From contig JAOANR010000001.1 of assembly GCA_030278955.1 (NCBI GenBank), forward strand, positions 44,790,890 to 44,854,889: a DNA stretch of 64,000 bases. The letters are read 5' to 3'. The number at the start of each line of letters is the position of its first letter. Within the stretch, counting starts at the first letter, position 1. The notes under the pieces were generated by a model. That model was not told the origin of the DNA. It was given only the letters and a program-made list of their open reading frames with translations, and made no database searches. A program made the translations under genes and the position numbers. Shown here piece after piece: positions 22,126 to 31,939 of this stretch. The stretch is from Hygrophila difformis. Its lineage: Eukaryota > Streptophyta > Magnoliopsida > Lamiales > Acanthaceae.

Positions 22126-22908
22126 CTAATCATCTTGTAACGTTGAATTATTCAATTCTGGTAATATTAGATCTGCTATTGTGTCTCTACATGCTTTGTG
22201 TATTTCTATTGTCTTTTTATCGTCATAAGGTTTTAATCTATTACTATTTAGGTAGCTATAAAAAGCACTGTAATGTACTGTAAATATTTTACTTTCATTT
22301 TTCATTACATCATTCCTATGTACTTTGATGTATAAGGTTAATGTTTCGTCTATATTTTGATCATGTAAAGATACACAATAGTTTGGATAACATGTAAATA
22401 GTAGTTTTTGGTAAATTAAGTTTCCATTAATAGTTCCTAAATGTGAGTCTTGTGGATTTAATAATCTTGAATCGTGTAGGCTTATAGTTACTGGTAAGTC
22501 TATTCCACTTCTGAATAATGATTTTATTAGAATCTTTACTCCTGCTAAATGTACATATTGTATTTTTTCTGTTTTCTTTCTACTTAATTTTTCTAGTCCT
22601 TTATTTATTATATCTTTTGTTAAAAAGTGCAGTTTTAGGGTAGTATTAGTGTTACATACATCTACTGTTTTTTCTAATTCATGATATTCATGAATTACTA
22701 TATTATTTCTTGAAAATGTTCTTGATAGTATATTAAAATTTGTATGTTTGAATCCATGTTTTAGATCTAATCCTTGTATTTTATTAATTTGTTCTGGACT
22801 TAAGATAGCTTTTATTGCATATCCTCGTTGTCCTTCATATTGTTCTACATATTCTATGTCTTTTGTTTCCTCTTGTTCTTCTGTGATTATTTCTTTATTT
22901 TTATTCAT
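22126..22908 (-). CDS. Caulimovirid movement protein (30K superfamily-like)
   Basis: A 260-residue intact frame from the ATG at 22908. The central region (DLPVTISLHDSRL, then LIYQKLLFTCYPNYCVSL) fits 30K-type movement proteins of caulimovirids in placement and in its Asp-containing beta-strand pattern. Such proteins form tubules or enlarge plasmodesmata for cell-to-cell spread. The start overlaps the end of the coat-like frame (TAA at 22901-22903). The stop is a TAG followed in the same frame by the protease region. Confidence 0.7.
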   Translation of the reverse strand: MNKNKEIITEEQEETKDIEYVEQYEGQRGYAIKAILSPEQINKIQGLDLKHGFKHTNFNILSRTFSRNNIVIHEYHELEKTVDVCNTNTTLKLHFLTKDIINKGLEKLSRKKTEKIQYVHLAGVKILIKSLFRSGIDLPVTISLHDSRLLNPQDSHLGTINGNLIYQKLLFTCYPNYCVSLHDQNIDETLTLYIKVHRNDVMKNESKIFTVHYSAFYSYLNSNRLKPYDDKKTIEIHKACRDTIADLILPELNNSTLQDD

Positions 22909-23932
22909 TTTCTATTTCAGAGAACTTTACTTCATATATCGCATCCCCTGATTCTGGTTCACTTATACTTTCTAGGTCTGATTCTATTTCTTTGAATATT
23001 TGTTCATCTATAATATCATATTCCATAAATCTTACTTGTTTTTTCTTTGGTTTTGTACAATCACTTGCAAAGTGTAATATTTCTCCACAGTTATAACATT
23101 TGTATGTGGTTGGATTCTTTTTATTTTGTCTTTTATCATTTCTTCTTTTATAATATTTTCTTCCAAATTTTGGCTTAAAGAATTTTTTCTTATTAAAGAT
23201 TTTAAATCTTTTTCCTTTCTTAAATTTTCTATTTATTGGTTTAAATTTTTTAAATCTCTTTTTTCAATATGATTTATTTTTTCCCCATACAAAAATTTTC
23301 TGTATTTTCTTGACAGCATCAATCAGCAGTTTTATTATATAATTTAGTGTAATCTAATATTTTTCTCTGGTAACATAACTCATTTATTACTTGTCTTATT
23401 AATCTTATTCTGCTTCCTAAATTATTCGGATAATCATTTTTATTTTGAATCCACGTTTTCCACATATATTCATCCCATGGTGATGGTAATTTTGAAAATA
23501 TAGAATTCATGGTGTGTTCATTGTTTTGTGAGCTTGTATAAGCTGTATAATAGTAACTTTTAAATTGTTCAGAGAATTGATCAAAAAAGCATAGATCTCT
23601 TAGTCTTATTTATTTAATCTTAATAATGCTTGATCTCTTTCCTCTATTATTGCATTATTATCTAAACTTTGTAATCCTAGGAATTCTTCTTGTATGATAT
23701 TGATAAATTCCTCTATTCCTGTGTTTACATCTTGTTCAAACCCTTGGATAATTCTGTTCATATAAATCTGTTTTGTATTTGAGGAAATTCCTGCAAGGAA
23801 TTGTGCCACATTTCCAAATCGCTTTCATTAGTTTCTAATTCTGTTTCTGAAAATGTTCCTGTATATAGTGGTTCTAAATTTAGTCGTTCTAAATCGCTAC
23901 TTAGTTCATTTATTAAGTCTTCTATACTTGTA
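22901..23932 (-). pseudogene. Caulimovirid coat protein-like region, broken
   Basis: The frames are fragmentary: 23606-23809, 23319-23510 and 22901-23270. The C-terminal part has a strongly basic run, a CYNCGEILHFASDC zinc knuckle (CX2CX4HX4C) near 23070-23110, then an acidic tail. This is the standard end of caulimovirid coat proteins, where the basic region and knuckle bind nucleic acid. The upstream sequence KLPSPWDEYMWKTW belongs to the core. Several stops and frameshifts make it non-functional. Confidence 0.75.
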
Positions 23933-24286
23933 TTATTTTGTTTCTTCTTTATCTTCTCTACTTTCTAATTTATCTTCCTTCAGTTCTTCGTTTATCTTTT
24001 TTAATTTTTCTACTTTGTCTATCAAGGTTCTAATTTTATTTTGTTTGTTTAATTTTTCTATTTCTTTCATCATTACCCTATGGTCGAGACTTCCTGGTTC
24101 TGGTGGTTTTTCCCATTTCGGTAGTGGGAGTAACTTTTCTAATTCTACTTGCTTTTGTGGAGTTTTAATTATTATTTTGTCTATGTATCTTTTGATATTG
24201 TGGAGTCTTGTATCTAGGCTTATCATTAGTTCTTTTATTAGTTCAATTCCATCTTTTATGGTTTCTAATTCTTGTAGATAACTCAT
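23933..24286 (-). CDS. Coiled-coil protein, virion-associated protein-like
   Basis: A 117-residue frame from the ATG at 24286. The first 45 residues are heptad-like (LETIKDGIELIKELMISL), and a Pro-rich middle (LLPLPKWEKPPEPG) is followed by a second charged helix. Length, position just before the coat gene and N-terminal coiled coil resemble caulimovirid virion-associated proteins, which trimerise or tetramerise on capsids. The assignment is by architecture only. Confidence 0.5.
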   Translation of the reverse strand: MSYLQELETIKDGIELIKELMISLDTRLHNIKRYIDKIIIKTPQKQVELEKLLPLPKWEKPPEPGSLDHRVMMKEIEKLNKQNKIRTLIDKVEKLKKINEELKEDKLESREDKEETK

Positions 24287-24297
24287 CTTCTAATATT

Positions 24298-24624
24298 TCA
24301 TATGTTTCTAATGAAGTCGTTTACTTCATCTATTTCAATTTCCCTTTCTAATTCTTCTATTTCTATTATTTCTAATTCATTCAAATACCATTCTTTTATT
24401 AATTCTGATTCTTCTTTTTCCGGGTCTATATGTTTCTGTATAATTACATATGCTTCTCTTTCATCTATCATTTTTGAGATCTTGAATTTTATTCTTAATA
24501 ATTTTTGTTTTATTATTATGGTACTTATATCTTGTGGTTGACTTTCTATTTCATGAATTTTATTAGTCAGTCTTACTAATGTTTCATTTTCTAACTTTAT
24601 TCCTGGCATTTTATTAGTCTTCAC
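24298..24624 (-). CDS. Small acidic ORF of the viral copy, unknown
   Basis: A 108-residue frame, Glu/Ile-rich and probably mostly helical (ELEIIEIEELEREIEIDEV at the C terminus). It lies 12 bp before the coiled-coil ORF. No family is recognised; the gene order suggests a small virion or transmission factor, but that is a guess. Confidence 0.45.
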   Translation of the reverse strand: MKTNKMPGIKLENETLVRLTNKIHEIESQPQDISTIIIKQKLLRIKFKISKMIDEREAYVIIQKHIDPEKEESELIKEWYLNELEIIEIEELEREIEIDEVNDFIRNI

Positions 24625-24770
24625 TATAATTTGATTCTTGATCTGAAAATTCAGGTGAAGGTGCTCTAGTAAACATGGTGTTATGTATTATATATCCTGG
24701 AAATATTCTATAAGTCGTAATTTCATTATTGATTAAAGTTAATTTGACTTGTGATAATAATTCTTGTTCT

Positions 24771-25343
24771 TCATCTCTTTTTTGATATTTTTTGTATTAA
24801 ATTGCCATTATAGTTTCTTATCCAAAGCAATCTTTTTCCTCTATTTCCTTGTCTTATTCCAAATTCTTCATCGTTTTGTAATCTAGTTATTCTTCTTCTT
24901 CTGTCTATGTATGTTTTTCTTTCTTCTATTTGTTGATCCATATTTTCTATTTCTCTTTGACTTATTTCATGATCAGGATTAAATGTGGGTGTTAAAAATC
25001 TTCGATTATCGTTGGTTCTTATTTCTGTAAGTGGTCTTATTTGTGGTTCTAATCCTCTTATTCTATTTAGAAATGCTCTTTCAATTCTTGCTTGTATCAT
25101 CAAGCTTTCGGTGTTATTTTGTGCATATTCATTATTTCTATTTATTATATAGTTTTCAGTATCGTGTGGTTGAATCATACTTAGTAGATAATCTATTTCT
25201 TGATTTTCATCTAAAGGATATCTTGCGGTTGGAATATATTCTGGGTATAGTTGTTCTGAAGTGTCTATTCTTAATCTTGTCATATGATTGTTTAATATAT
25301 GATCATTATTATTATTATAATTACTCATGTCCAAGTTAATCAT
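24771..25343 (-). CDS. First large ORF of the viral copy, unknown
   Basis: A 190-residue frame starting at 25343, only 7 nt after the primer site. It is Asn/Arg-rich (MINLDMSNYNNNNDHI; ERKTYIDRRRRITRLQ). I do not recognise a conserved domain. It occupies the first post-leader position, which in related viruses holds a movement or unassigned protein. The movement protein is clearly further downstream, so this one stays unknown. Confidence 0.5.
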   Translation of the reverse strand: MINLDMSNYNNNNDHILNNHMTRLRIDTSEQLYPEYIPTARYPLDENQEIDYLLSMIQPHDTENYIINRNNEYAQNNTESLMIQARIERAFLNRIRGLEPQIRPLTEIRTNDNRRFLTPTFNPDHEISQREIENMDQQIEERKTYIDRRRRITRLQNDEEFGIRQGNRGKRLLWIRNYNGNLIQKISKKR

Positions 25344-25349
25344 TCTGGG

Positions 25350-25361
25350 GCTCTGATACCA
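25350..25361 (-). other. Viral primer binding site (initiator Met tRNA)
   Basis: TGGTATCAGAGC on the minus strand, 7 nt before the first large ORF, matches the minus-strand priming site conserved in caulimovirids. Confidence 0.85.
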
Positions 25362-25415
25362 TTTGTTTTGTGGGGTGTTTTGAGGATTTTAATTGATTGA
25401 TGGGAGAATGTTTGT

Positions 25416-25625
25416 TTAATCAGAGAAATAATATTCACCATTATTACTTAAATTTTCTGGAGAGTTGTCATCATTATTTTCACTTTCTGATCTCATTCTG
25501 AGTAAAATTATATTATCCCAAAAAGTTTTTTCTTCCGAATAAGGATATATCTTTTGATTATATTCAGTTAAAAATATGAGCATGGTGTAAATAATATCAT
25601 TCCAATTTTTGACTCTTTCTTCCAT
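25416..25625 (-). CDS. Leader ORF of the viral copy, unknown
   Basis: A 69-residue acidic frame upstream of the primer site, ending SENNDDNSPENLSNNGEYYFSD. Caulimovirid leaders contain short ORFs that guide ribosome shunting; this one is longer than most and its coding status is unclear. Confidence 0.35.
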   Translation of the reverse strand: MEERVKNWNDIIYTMLIFLTEYNQKIYPYSEEKTFWDNIILLRMRSESENNDDNSPENLSNNGEYYFSD

Positions 25626-25640
25626 AGTTTGTAAATATAG

Positions 25641-26199
25641 TCCATATTAATATATTAGTGAATTTATTTCTTCTTGATTCATTTATTATCTTTTGTAAGT
25701 TTATTTAAAGATTTTTATTAGTTATGTATGGTTTACTAGAGGTTTATTATTAAAGATTAAGGGTAGTATAATGATTTTTAAGCATTTTTTGTGTGTTAAG
25801 GGTAAAATGGGTATTTTTTCAAAGTTTTATCTTTCTAGGGGGTTTAAAGGAATAATTTTTTTGATTAGGTATTAAAGTGGGTATAAGTTTGGGTAGGTGG
25901 GTATTTATTTGGTATTTGCCCTATTTTTTTATAATAAAATTCAAGTGTATAAATGAACATTATGGAAAAGTTTAGGTATATGATATGGAAATTGATCTAT
26001 TTTATTTTTCGCATGCGGCAAGAAGGATTGATTATGTAATAAGATTAAGCAAACTGAAACGGAAGTAAACAAGACAAGATCATACACAACGACTATAATG
26101 TATCAAAAGTAGTTGTTAATTTACTGTTGATGACGATCGTACACCGTAGAACCGAATTGAGTATACCTTCAAACAACTTTTTTCATACATGAATTTCAG
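25641..26199. other. Viral leader remnant and P450 3' flank
   Basis: The part to about 25930 is AT-rich and may be viral leader. From about 26000 it is the 3' region of the P450 gene. No canonical AATAAA was found within 200 nt of the stop on the minus strand. Confidence 0.4.
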
Positions 26200-27933
26200 T
26201 TAATTAACTAAATAGGGATAAAGCTTAATTGGGAGACCTTTAACGGGAACGGGAGCAGGATTCCACATAATTTTCTCATCTGGTATAATTTTTTCCCATT
26301 TAAACCTTTTAACCAAGTGGTGCATGAACACAAGAATCTCTATCCTCACAAACTCCTTCCCAGGGCACATCCGCGGCCCACCTCCGAATGGCACAAAAGT
26401 GTACGGCGCTGGTCCAGATCCTTCAAATCTCGTCGGGTCGAATTTCTCAGGATCCGGGAAGAACTCTGAATTCTTATGTGTTGAAAAGGTGCTCCAGAAT
26501 AACTACATATAAAAATATGTGGATTCATGGAATTGTAAATTATACTATGTTTAAATGAAAAATCGGAGTAAAAAATTGGAAAACGAAGCAGCAAATCTAT
26601 AAAATAGATTTCATACTTTGGAACCCTTGGGAATGAAGAATCCATTGTAGGTAAAATTGGTAATGGCTTCTCTGAAACTACCCGAAGCTGGCGGCGTCAC
26701 TCTCATGGCTTCACAAACTACGTTCCATGAGTATTTCATCTTTTGCAAATCCTCCCAATTCAGTGACTCTCCGTCTGCTTTGGACTTGGCAATTTCCATT
26801 TGTTCTGTCGTTATATTTATAATAATATATAAGTTAATTTCAGAATGATGAAGTTTTACTATTAACAAATTTTTACGAAACATTTACTGTATGTAATTTT
26901 TATATTACTATTATTGTGAAGAAACATTTACTGAATTCTGCATAAGTCAAACAGGACATGTTAAATTGGGAAAGAGAGAGTAATAACCTTTGTAAACAGC
27001 ATCGTAGACATGGGGAAGCTCCGCGAGGTACTTGACAATCATTGTTAAAACAGAGGTGCTTGTGTCGTGTCCTGCTACCAAAATCCCGGTAATATTGTCG
27101 GCCATGGACAACTCTGTCAAGGATTTCCCACTGTCGTCGTCGATGCTGACAAGCATGAGCGACAGGATGTCCTGCGTGAGCGACGCATTGCCTTCCGCCA
27201 GTTCAATTTTCCGTTTACGGATGACGGAGACCAGCTCCTTTCGAAGCCACTCTGCCCTCTTGATCGCCTTCCAGAATTGCGTGCCCGGCAGTGCGATCGG
27301 AAAAGAGGCCAGCCCTGAAACGAGGTCCTCGAACTTGCCGCGGAATTTATGAAATTGGTCGGGATCCTTCATGCTAACAAAGTGGTGACAGGCAATCCAA
27401 AAGGTGTAGTTCCTCGTTAGGCGGGAGGTGGTGACTTGTTCCTTGTTCTCCCATTCGTCGGCGAAGTGGCGGCAGGCGATGTTTTCCATGACGGGGATGT
27501 AGCGGTGGAGGGCTTCCGCCTTGAGGACGTTGTCGAGCACTTTTCTCATTATCATATATCCCTCTGTATTGGAAAGAGTGGCGTTTGGTAAGATCTTGCG
27601 CATTGTCTTGCGCTGCCGCCAGCCCTGGACGAGCTTGTCCTCGTTGGAGAAGATAAATTTGTTGCCTGCGGCGCCACAGAAAACAGCAACATTGTCACCA
27701 AAGAGGCTGGTGCGGAAGATGGCAGACGAGTATTTTAACATTCGGTTCAAGAAGAATTTCTCCGGGTGGCCTTTCCAGCAGGCGGACAGGTACTCGAGGC
27801 TCTCGCCGATTACCGGCCAGCCTGTTTTGCCCGGTGGGTGGGCGGCGACATTGGACCTGTGGAAGAAGAGGTGAATGGAGAGGAAGATGGAAGAGAGGAA
27901 AATGCAGAGGAGAGTGATGAAGAAAAGCTCCAT
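26200..27933 (-). CDS. Cytochrome P450, CYP716-like, three exons
   Basis: Exons on the minus strand are 27933-26988, 26804-26617 and 26502-26200; both introns are GT-AG, in phase 1 and phase 0. They join to 478 codons plus stop, the usual CYP716 length. An N-terminal hydrophobic anchor (residues about 3-25) is followed by [19 protein letters not shown]. The I-helix reads VAGHDTSTS, the K-helix ExxR is EAMR, then FDPTRF and the heme loop [10 protein letters not shown] with the Cys ligand. CYP716 enzymes are ER-bound monooxygenases, many acting on beta-amyrin-type triterpenes; the substrate here is unknown. The stretch after KLVQ ([13 protein letters not shown]) departs from the AWWP-type motif I recall for CYP716A, so a divergent subfamily is likely. 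No frameshift is seen. Confidence 0.88.
26939..26982. mobile_element. Stowaway MITE end inside P450 intron 1
   Basis: About 44 bp resemble the right end of the 14764-15015 MITE (GTCAAACAGGACATGTTAAA, then a decayed GGGA...GAGAGTA). It sits only 4 bp inside the 5' splice donor of intron 1. The rest of the MITE is not recognisable. Confidence 0.5.
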
Positions 27934-27998
27934 TTTTAGTATTACTCAATTTGTGGCTTTTTTGGATAATTGTGAAAGTTTGGAAAATTCAAACGAGA

Positions 27999-28005
27999 TT
28001 TTATA
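27999..28005 (-). promoter_or_regulatory. TATA box of the P450 gene
   Basis: TATAAAA on the minus strand, 66 bp upstream of the ATG and the best TATA match near the start. Confidence 0.6.
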
Positions 28006-28848
28006 GTGGAAATGTAAGTGAGAAAGCATATAAAAAATGTCCCAACATGCAGTATAGTTGTTGTTATATTAATATTATTATTTAATGATGTACAATACTT
28101 TCGAAAACCATTACAAAATAATACTAGTAAATGTGTTACAATGCGCTTTTAAATTTGCGCTTTACTACATCTTCAAATGTGTTTCAATTTTTTCTTTTTC
28201 ACATATTGTAAAAATTTATGTTAAATGAAAATTAATTAGCAAACTTTTTTTTTTTTGTATTTCCTTTTCAAATATTGCAAAACACCGTTTTTTTTTTCCT
28301 TTGTAGTGTATTGCGTAACTCTCATAAACTTTATATAGTACCATGATATATTTAATAATCAAGCTTTTTGTATTGCCTACACAGTGAAACACTGACCTTT
28401 TTTAGTGTACTAGTACCATAATGGATTAAATAGTACCATCAACTTGTCTAATCATTTTGTTCTGTGATAAAAGTATTGCTTACTCATAATATAAAAAATA
28501 TAAACTTTAATTTATTTATAAAATTTAACACTATAAGTAGTATAAAATGTTGAAAATAAAAAGATTAATTTTTATTTATCTTTAAGTCTTGCACTCAAAA
28601 GAGGTATTGACCATATGGCAAAAAGGATCACCGGCCTATGTAAACATTTGTAAAAAAGTAAAAACTACAAAAAGAAATCTTAAATTCAATTTTTTAAAAA
28701 AGTAATATATAAAATGAAAAATACAAAAACTAAAAATAAAAACACATAAAATATATATTTGAAAATTCTACGATAGATGTTCTAATAAGATTCGACTATT
28801 TTTATTAGTATATTCTTTTAAAAAATGAGCCAAAACTAAATAATAAAT
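28006..28848. other. P450 upstream region
   Basis: AT-rich with T-runs near 28240 and 28290. No further gene or repeat terminus is seen. Confidence 0.5.
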
Positions 28849-28860
28849 AATATAAAAAAT

Positions 28861-29041
28861 ACCAAACGCAGTTGGCCTGAGTGGTATGGGGCTCTGGCAG
28901 CTTAAGCAAAGGTCGGGTTCGAGCCTTTGTGTATGCAGAATTCTGCTTTGGGAGAGGCAACCCTTCAATGCCCACCCGATCCTCGAGGGATTAGTCTTGG
29001 CTCCAATGAGGCTTGAGGATACCCTGGTATTCACCTAAAAA
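28861..29041 (+). mobile_element. tRNA-derived SINE
   Basis: The 181-bp element has a Pol III A-box-like TGGCCTGAGTGG near its start, a B-box-like GGTTCGAGCCT about 40 bp later, and an A-rich end. It is flanked by a perfect 12-bp duplication AATATAAAAAAT at 28849-28860 and 29042-29053. Confidence 0.85.
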
Positions 29042-29053
29042 AATATAAAAAAT

Positions 29054-29236
29054 GGGCGAAGCTAGGCGCGTCTCAATCAGGCAAGGTGGATGAATGGCTG
29101 TAATCTGTATAGGAATTAATATCGCCTTTCCAAATTTCAGCTGTCTGTTTTTGTGTTTCTGCCTTTGAGCCATTGTTTCTGTGTGGATTGTATCAGACAT
29201 CTGGTTTGCTTATGAAAGGAAAACTTTTCCCTCAAA
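29054..29236 (+). repeat. Poly-A-ended retroposon piece
   Basis: About 180 bp ending in an A-run (29234-29244). The target-like ATAAATAATATAAAAAA reappears just after it and also just before the SINE, so this piece and the SINE appear to have entered the same A-rich site. It is non-coding and its class is uncertain (possibly a LINE 3' end). Confidence 0.4.
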
Positions 29237-29284
29237 AAAAAAAATAAATAAATAATATAAAAAAGAACCAACATGTGCTGTGAT

Positions 29285-30848
29285 AAGAGATTGTTCGGGC
29301 CATTGGATTAATGGGTTTTCTGCTTATCTGGGTACGGTGATGCGTCGGTTATTGAAGCTGAAATTACAGGAGTATTATTTGGTCTTCGGTTTGCTCTTGA
29401 TATAGGTATCATGTCGATCTTGTGTCTGTGTGACTCCCTCGAGGCTATCTGGATGATTAACTCGTCCAATTTGGAGAGTCTATGGCTTGCTCCCTACATT
29501 GCACATCAGGGAGTTGCGAAATCAATTCGATGTTTGTCACTTTTTTTTTTTGAGGAAATAATGTCTCCATTCAAGATTAAAAATGACAGCAAGTTTTACA
29601 ACACACACCCAAACAACCTAATACATAACAAGGTTCAATACTGTAAAAGTACAACACCCCCTCCATGCTCCAACCATCCCCTATACGACTTTCGACAGGT
29701 TTAAGTGAGTCATTTGACAAAAGCACTCCTCTGCACAGAATGAATCAGCCACAGAAGGACAATTACAGATACAAACCCACAGTGGAGGCACCATGAACTC
29801 GGCACCGTCAGTTTTCCCCAAAATAGAGAAACTCTATAGCATGAGGCACACAGCAGGTGCAGCAGCTACATTGGCACTTAATAGAGCTGTATCAGATGCC
29901 ATAGAGGCTTTCGAGTGGAGAATCAAAGTGACAAACTTAAAGCTTGCTACATAATCATATCTCCCCTGCTTATGTATTCAAAACCAATGCGTCGAATCAT
30001 AGGGACTAGGAAGAGGTCGAGTCAGGGACAGGATAGAGGTGAGGAAATGAGTGGGCAGCGCATGGAAAAAAGGGGAACAACAGAAGGAAGAGGTCAGGTC
30101 AGGCACATGATAGAGGTGAGGATATAAGTGATTGATCAGACTAAAATTGCGACGAAGTAGCAGAAGGGTGACTAAGAGGGCTATGAAAATGGGGTCCAAG
30201 ACTTGCAGCAAAATAGAAGATGAAGTCTAAGCAATACACTCTCAAGCCTCTCAATCAGCTGCGTTCTATTTAGACAACCCTTTCTCTTATTGTGAGACAG
30301 GAAGCTCCCTGATCTTACAACTTTCTAAAACCGCAAAATACTGATCCCCCCTATTGTGAGACAGGAAGTATATCTGTAGTTTTTTTTTTTTTTTCTCCTC
30401 TATTTTCCCTTTTTTTTTTTTCACTAATCTTTCTTTTTCTTTTTTCTTTTTTTTTTCTTACTTTCAAACTCTTGCTTTTCTTGCTGAATCTATCCTTCTT
30501 TTCTTCTTCTTCTTTTTTCCAAAATTGCAAAGACGCCAATTCTTTCAATTCCCCATCATGAAGACCAATATACTTACTATCTGATCCCAACACTTATAAT
30601 GATCGCACCCTCGCACTATGTCTAGCCGATGGACTTGTTAAGATCCGGGCGGATAGTGAACAGTTCTACACGACCTGAGCCTTTCCTCCAATCAAGTGAA
30701 ATATCTTTTGGCGGCGGATGCAGATGACACGTTGTTCCCTCGGTGTTAGATTTCTCCGTCGCCTTGATTTTCTTTCTCCTTTTTTTTTTTCCCCTTTTCC
30801 TTTTTTTCTAGCCTGCATAGGCTGTACTGCAAAAAAAAAAAAAAAAAC
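29285..30848 (+). pseudogene. LINE RNase H remnant, interrupted
   Basis: The plus-strand frame reads GHWINGFSAYLG, then after a -1 shift EAEITGVLFGLRFALD and CLCDSLEAIWMINSSN, the RNase H domain of plant LINEs. It breaks at about 29548 and resumes at about 30600 with LADGLVKIRADSEQFYTT, stopping at TGA, followed by a T-rich 3' UTR and a 17-nt poly-A at 30832-30848. The C-terminal end matches the LINE at 45578-47571 (ACGACCTGAGCCTTTCC is shared). The 5' end is missing. Confidence 0.7.
29549..30590. other. Insertion inside the LINE remnant, unclassified
   Basis: It begins with a T-run and holds no recognisable gene. A 17-bp direct repeat (TATTGTGAGACAGGAAG) occurs at 30288-30304 and 30352-30368, then a pyrimidine-rich tract runs from 30375 to 30515. 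The open frames here arise from that simple sequence. Confidence 0.4.
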
Positions 30849-30876
30849 ATTAAACTTTCCTTGGGACAGAGTAATA

Positions 30877-31144
30877 TACTCTCTCCACTTTTGAAAACTT
30901 GCTACGGACCAACAGTGCATGTAATCCAATGTACATTTTAAACAATTAATAATCCATATTCGTTACAATTAAAAATTCTAAAATTAGTTCGATATTTAAA
31001 AAATACATAACGATATGAATTTAACAATATCCTAGTTAACTATATTTTAACTTAATAAAATTTTAAATTAAAATGTGTATAAAGTAGCAAAATCCTCAAG
31101 GAAAAAAAAGAAAAGAAAAATAAAAAAAGAAGACGGTGGGAGTA
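30877..31144. mobile_element. Stowaway-like MITE, diverged
   Basis: It starts TACTCTCTCC and ends GGTGGGAGTA. The interior follows the 665-919 copy (AATCCAATGTACATTTTAAA, AAAATTCTAAAATTAGTTCG). 268 bp. Confidence 0.7.
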
Positions 31145-31145
31145 G

Positions 31146-31410
31146 GATGTGGCTTGTGTGCTGTCAACAGCACATACAGGCAATATGGAATGATGGCTAC
31201 GCATAGAAAAATGATGTCAGAGCAATGAAAAATGATGTCTGTGTGAAATGATGTGTGGGTATGAAAAAATGATAAAATATTATAAAATAGGCAACATCAT
31301 TTTTCATTGAGCTAACGTTATTTTTCATAGCCTGGACATCATTTTTAGCCCTGCCTATACCTGCTGGCAATAATATTTCAGCACCAAAATCGGACTGGTG
31401 GGAGTAGTAT
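31146..31410 (+). repeat. Dispersed repeat family R1, copy 1
   Basis: About 265 bp closely similar to 48584-48840 in the same orientation. Both contain the palindrome GTGCTGTCAACAGCAC, a block of ATGATGTCA and TGAAAAATGAT words, and a GGACTG end. Non-coding and of unknown class. Confidence 0.7.
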
Positions 31411-31675
31411 ATATATAGTGGCACACAATTTGTGGTGTTAGAAGTCAACAAGTCTATCACGTATAACTAAATTGTACAAATATCTATGCGTGATACTGAT
31501 ATTTAATAATAATTTATTACCATATAGACAGTAAATTATATCTTCAATAATTATAATAATAATAATATATAGTGGATACAATTTGTTGTGTTAAAAGCCA
31601 ACATGTAATACTAGGACTAGGTTTTACTCTTGATTGAGGTCCTCCTGAAAATGATGGATGGAGTGAATTATATGC

Positions 31676-31939
31676 TACTCCCTCCGTCCCATTTAACTTG
31701 TCTTGTTTCACTTTTGCACACAATCCAATGCACTTTTTCAACTGTTAATATCTCAAAATATGTACAATGAAAAATTATGCAAAACATATATTATAAACCT
31801 ACATAATTATACGATTCTAACAAGACCCAACTCGACTATTTTTCTCTAAATATATACTTGCAATAAAGTTGAGTCAAAGCTGAACAATGAACAGTGTGAA
31901 AAGGTCAAACAGGACAAATGTGGTGGGATGGAGGGAGTA
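31676..31939. mobile_element. Stowaway-like MITE
   Basis: TACTCCCTCCGTCCC at the left, GGGATGGAGGGAGTA at the right, 264 bp, opposite orientation to the 14764 copy. Confidence 0.88.

Larger units (their letters stand above)
18110..25640 (-). other. Endogenous caulimovirid (plant pararetrovirus) copy
   Basis: The minus strand carries a nearly full caulimovirid gene set in about 7.5 kb: leader ORF, Met-tRNA primer site, two unassigned ORFs, coiled-coil protein, coat-like region with zinc knuckle, movement protein, protease(s), RT-RNase H, transactivator-like ORF, then promoter and poly(A) signal. A separate transactivator-like ORF fits caulimo-, soymo-, cavemo- or solendovirus-type layouts better than florendoviruses; the genus is not settled. 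The copy has frameshifts and stops in coat, protease 2 and RT, and so is not expected to be competent. The coding strand is very A-rich, unlike its neighbours. Confidence 0.88.

Noticed and set aside
23853..25339. Hydrophobic plus-strand ORFs opposite the viral genes
   Set aside because: They mirror A-rich coding sequence on the minus strand (Leu/Phe/Ser-rich complements).
18110..25640. Florendovirus assignment
   Set aside because: A separate transactivator-like ORF and discrete movement, coat and pol regions do not fit the two-ORF florendovirus plan.
28861..29041. Functional tRNA gene
   Set aside because: Only A- and B-box-like strings are present; no cloverleaf stems can be paired, and the 12-bp duplication shows it is a SINE.
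30351..30593. Lys/Glu-rich minus-strand ORF
   Set aside because: Produced by a pyrimidine-rich simple-sequence tract.
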